NCBI RefSeq assembly: GCF_028858725.1
Contig: NC_084760.1
Span: 57,933,367 to 57,997,366 of the forward strand
Direction of reading: 5' to 3'
Length of the DNA stretch: 64,000 nt
Source of the DNA: Colius striatus
Taxonomy: Eukaryota; Chordata; Aves; Coliiformes; Coliidae
A program made the position numbers and the translations under genes. Shown here in pieces: positions 60,286-64,000 of the stretch. Below the pieces are notes generated by a model, which saw only the letters and a list, made by a program, of their open reading frames with translations, made no database searches and had not been told where the DNA came from. The number at the start of each line of letters is the position of its first letter. Position 1 is the stretch's first letter.

Positions 60286-60417
60286 CTGTGCTAAGTCGAC
60301 TTCATTTAACATCACAAGAGAAGTACAGCCGTAGTCATACACTAATCTCCAGAAATCTTTCACAGTGTTTGGTAAAGGATGTTGTGTGACAATAAAAGCT
60401 GCTGGCTGCCTGTAGCT
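60286..60417 (-). CDS. PTPRK: PTPRK exon: second phosphatase domain
   Basis: A 132-nt, phase 0-0 exon encoding [20 protein letters not shown], then [20 protein letters not shown] and DLAQ. The [18 protein letters not shown] block is a hallmark of receptor PTP domains. The acceptor is gtttgcctttacag and the donor CACAG followed by GTTAGT, a slightly weak +3 T. It differs from the human protein at only a few positions. Confidence 0.97.
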
Positions 60418-63375
60418 CTGTAAAGGCAAACGATTTTATTAGCATTGGTAGAGGAAGTACTTAATAACTTCCACTCAAACACCGCAACAGAAAAAACATA
60501 TAAATAGAACAAAGCACTGACATCAGTTACACACGACTTCACCAAAGCTGATGTTAAAAATACATTATCAGCTCCTGCAAGAACAAAGAGGTTACACAGC
60601 TCGGGTCTGCCTTCTGCTTTGTTACAGGCCAAGCCCTGTTTTAGTTCAGATATGCACAGGACACTGAAGATGCTCTTCAGGGCTCTGCTGAGCTGAGGCT
60701 CAGGCAACTCTGCTCCAGGCACTGTGTCCAGGAGACTCAGTAGGAAACCTCCTTGTGTTGCAGAGAGGAATGCAGAGGTCTCAGAAGGTCACTGTATCTA
60801 CAGTAGGTTACATGTGAGCTCTGTGACTGAACCAGGGACTAAGCTCAATCCCATATTCTGTTTTGGTTGCCATAGCCACAGGGTCATCCACAGAACTGAT
60901 ATTCATATATTACTGGGGGCTGTTTCCAGCAGAAAGCAGAAGTTAAAGAGCAAAATACTATTTCCCGTCATGACAGCAGATTCCTTTTTCCATATGCTGT
61001 GTTACACACAACTGCAAACAGGAATTACCGGTCTTGTACAGGTTAGCTGAGATGCAACTAGTAGAGGGAGTTAATTCCCTGCAGCACACATATTAAGAGT
61101 AGCAAGCAGAAGAGTGATCAGAAGTTTTTTGAAGGCAATTTGCAACTAAGCACAGAAGAGTTCTGCAGTGAAGGAATACAGATATGAAGTGGCAAGGAAG
61201 CACTGACAGGTTAATGTGAGAAACAGAGTAAGATAGTGAATATTCTTGTAGGTGGGTGGGATTGTAAGTCACCAGTTTGAAGATGAAGTGCTGGGACTAC
61301 CATATGCAATGCAGAGATCCCCCTGTTTAGTACCCATGTTGATATCCAAAACAGTTTGGCTGTTTTATTTTTTTTACTGATCTGAGAAAATTAACCCAGA
61401 AGAAAGACTTGATAGGGTAGCTAAACAACTTTTGTGTAGAAGCTTGCTTGTTTCAAGACTGATATGAGGGATCTTCACGTGCAATGTACAACATAACATC
61501 GAAGAGGACAGTATGAGGCACAGAAGAAAAAAACAAACCAATTCTTTTAACCTTTCTACTTGCTGTAAATTGTCAAGATAATAAATTAATGTCTTTAGCA
61601 TCAATATTTGTTTGACAACAGAACAAGGAAGCTGACAATTTTTTCATCCATGGTTGTTATGATTTTCTAACACAGAAAGCATATTGGGATAGTAGCAGTT
61701 TGTGTCCCACTTCCTAGATCTGCCCAGAGATACAGAAGGAAAAATCAGTATCGATTCTTCCCTTGTATTTTTAAAAAATGCAACATGCACTAGCTGATAT
61801 TTTCCTTGCCCTCCTGCCCATTATTTCTGGTCTTTCCCAAGATGAGAGACTGCACTGTCACACTGAGAAGCAGACACCTTCTTGTGGGAACACAGGGACA
61901 AGTACACTGTGGCAAGTTTACATTTCTGTTTTGCTAACAAAAATCCCCTTTCCTTGCCCAGCAGTGGGGTCTCCCTCTCTGAATAAATCAGTCTTAAATT
62001 AAGCAAACCCCAACAACAAGAAGAGAAAGGTCAAGAAAAAGCTTTTACTACCCCAAGCTTTAACCTTGTACTTATAGCCATGTTATATGCCTTCATTGTA
62101 ATATTTTACTTTTTTTCTGCCGCTTATTTTTCCTTTTGTTACTTCCATTTCTGTCTTTCCTTACTTACTTCTGATTGCTCATCCATTAATACATTGTTTC
62201 GTTCCTGTCCCTGCCTGCCACACACTGTTATACACTCAGAGTCCTCCTGCCACTCATTTCAGCCTGTGTTGTCTTTTTTCCTCCCCAAAACTACACTCCT
62301 CTGTGCAACTGTGTTGGTTGGTCTGTAGCACCATCAATTTTACCCAGGTGCTTAATGTAATTTTAACTGCAATTCTAAACAATTCTGGTTGCTACCAAAA
62401 TTCTGCTCATTGCTCTAATTCATCCATTCAGCTCCAGTGCCTTCCTAATAGATTGGTCTCACACATGCTACTCCTATTTTTCTGGCACAATAGCTAATTG
62501 TGAGATTAGAGATTTCATTTTGTGAGCAATTCAAATGTTTCCTGTGCTAGCTGAGACAGAACTACAGGATGAATGCCACTCAGTCCTGATGATTTCTGCT
62601 GCTATTTGCCACTTTATTCCAGCATCTCTTCTTGACACCACAGTTTCTGACAGAACTTCATTTTTGAGGAAAGGGAGATGCTCCTAGAAATCAGGTAACT
62701 TAATTAAGTATTTACTGTGAAGGTGACTTTAGGAGCCTAACTTTGGAAATGCTCATGGCAGGCACAGGCAGGTATGTGACAGTACACGTGATTAACTGCT
62801 TTATTGATCAGATACCTATAAGTAAGTTCACCTCCATTCTTGCTACTAATTCACCTTTCCCCCTGACAGTACTTCTGCCGCTCAGACTTCAAGGATCTTT
62901 AAAGAGTTGCAACTCAAAATGTGAACAACAAAAAAACCAACCCTATCCCCAAACATGCTAAAGAAACAACTTTTTTTCTTTTCCCCGTCTCTCCTTTCTC
63001 AATATAAGTAGCTATTCTGCTAAAGCAGTGACAGTATCCTCATGCTCAGGAAGGTAACGTTTACTTCCTTACAAACAGGAGATTTCTGAGATCTTGTTGA
63101 GATTTGGAGGGTTGGGCTTTACATAATGCTGGTGAAAAGGAGAGATTTCCAGGGAGTCTCACAAGGGCGCATAAGACTAAAGAAAAAACCTTATGAACAA
63201 GAAACACCGGTAGTAGGATTTTTTTACACCTTCCCCCCACCCTTATTTGTTATGACTGTTTTACTGGGCACTACGGTATAAAAGAATTACTCTTTCTTAA
63301 AATCAGCAAGTGCTCTTTCTCATATTACGTAGCTTTTCACGGTATGCTACACAGACAAAGAAGATAGTCTCTTAC
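60418..63375 (-). other. PTPRK: PTPRK intron
   Basis: A 2.96-kb intron between the exons ending ALMD and beginning SYRQ. It is unique sequence, with a T-rich stretch around 62090-62290. No exon, RNA gene or transposon was recognised. Confidence 0.9.
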
Positions 63376-63549
63376 GTCCATAAGAGCAGCATTGATGTAG
63401 TTGCTGCTTTCCCCATCAATAGTAATTAAGAAAGGCAGACATCTGTCAGGTGGCAGCATATCCATGAAACGGTTCTTGTCGTGGTTCCTTGGCAAGCAGG
63501 CTATGCTGCAGTCCTCTGCTTGCAGGCGAGGGGTCACAGAATTCAGGGT
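63376..63549 (-). CDS. PTPRK: PTPRK exon: start of second phosphatase domain
   Basis: A 174-nt, phase 0-0 exon encoding [20 protein letters not shown], then [20 protein letters not shown], then [18 protein letters not shown]. The KNRFxDMLPxDRC and NYINAALMD blocks are the N-terminal motifs of a tyrosine-phosphatase domain, and the sequence is nearly identical to mammalian PTPRK D2. The acceptor is caccctcag before ACCCTGAAT and the donor GAC followed by GTAAGA. This is the most 5' PTPRK exon in the window; D1, the membrane segment and the MAM/Ig/fibronectin ectodomain lie beyond 64000. Confidence 0.97.
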
Positions 63550-64000
63550 CTGAGGGTGAGAGGATGTTTGCTTTATCACACTGAACTAACAGACAACAGA
63601 CTTGAGATTCCCCAAATTTAATTTCTAATATTGCAATATGTGAAAAGGTGATGCATTAGCAATAATATATTAGCAAATAAGAGCTTCTATCTGTTTGATG
63701 GGGTTGCTGGGGCTTTTCAAGAGGGGTTAAGCTGCAGGTGTAAAGGGTACTCTGTGTACCACTGAACAGGTTCCTCATGACACCATCTCCCCCAAAAGGA
63801 ATGAAACAAAGAGGATCCCTTGGAGCCCTAAAGAGCTATACCTTAGCTGTGCAAATGTAAGCAAAAATTCTCTGTGGTTCCTAGCCAGTGCTCTTTATTC
63901 CAGATAGATATTTACTGCAATTTTATCGCAAGGCAGATATTCCATAGTTAAAACAACTCTGCAAAGCACATAAGCATTGGTGCTTTATTTTGTGGACTAG
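63550..64000 (-). other. PTPRK: PTPRK intron continuing past the window edge
   Basis: No exon was recognised in the last 450 bp. The intron's donor lies outside the window. Confidence 0.85.

Overview
This is a bird nuclear genome window of single-copy vertebrate sequence. The bird assignment rests on several CR1 LINE copies that end in the typical avian tail of repeated ATTCTATGATT units. A 533-bp TG...CA element near the left end resembles an avian endogenous-retrovirus LTR and hints at a non-galliform bird, though weakly. Two genes are recognised, both on the minus strand: THEMIS on the left and PTPRK on the right. This is the same neighbourhood and orientation as human 6q22.33.

THEMIS (thymocyte selection adaptor with two CABIT domains) has four coding exons here, read right to left: 34988-35078, 16991-17149, 7028-7486 and 3145-4187. 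All splice phases agree, and together they encode 584 residues. The last ~55 residues of the family's usual ~640, after the splice following residue 584, were not found and probably lie beyond position 1. Intron 1 is ~17.8 kb, intron 2 ~9.5 kb and intron 3 ~2.8 kb. They hold CR1 copies, a 22-copy GGAGA array and two unexplained exon-like pieces.

Positions ~35-53 kb are intergenic. They contain the presumed THEMIS promoter side, CR1 fragments and an unrecognised, frame-broken cysteine-rich stretch with splice-like edges at 43.97-44.79 kb.

From 63549 down to 54044 are the last six coding exons of PTPRK (receptor-type tyrosine phosphatase kappa). They cover most of the second, membrane-distal phosphatase domain and the C-terminus. 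The 3'UTR probably runs to about 52.8 kb. The rest of PTPRK lies beyond position 64000.

The main candidates for something undescribed are (1) an 87-nt, phase 1-1, membrane-helix-like cassette in THEMIS intron 1 that would splice in frame; (2) a plus-strand leader-type mini-exon at 29948-30061; and (3) the 44-kb cysteine-rich relic. None can be confirmed without transcript or homology data.
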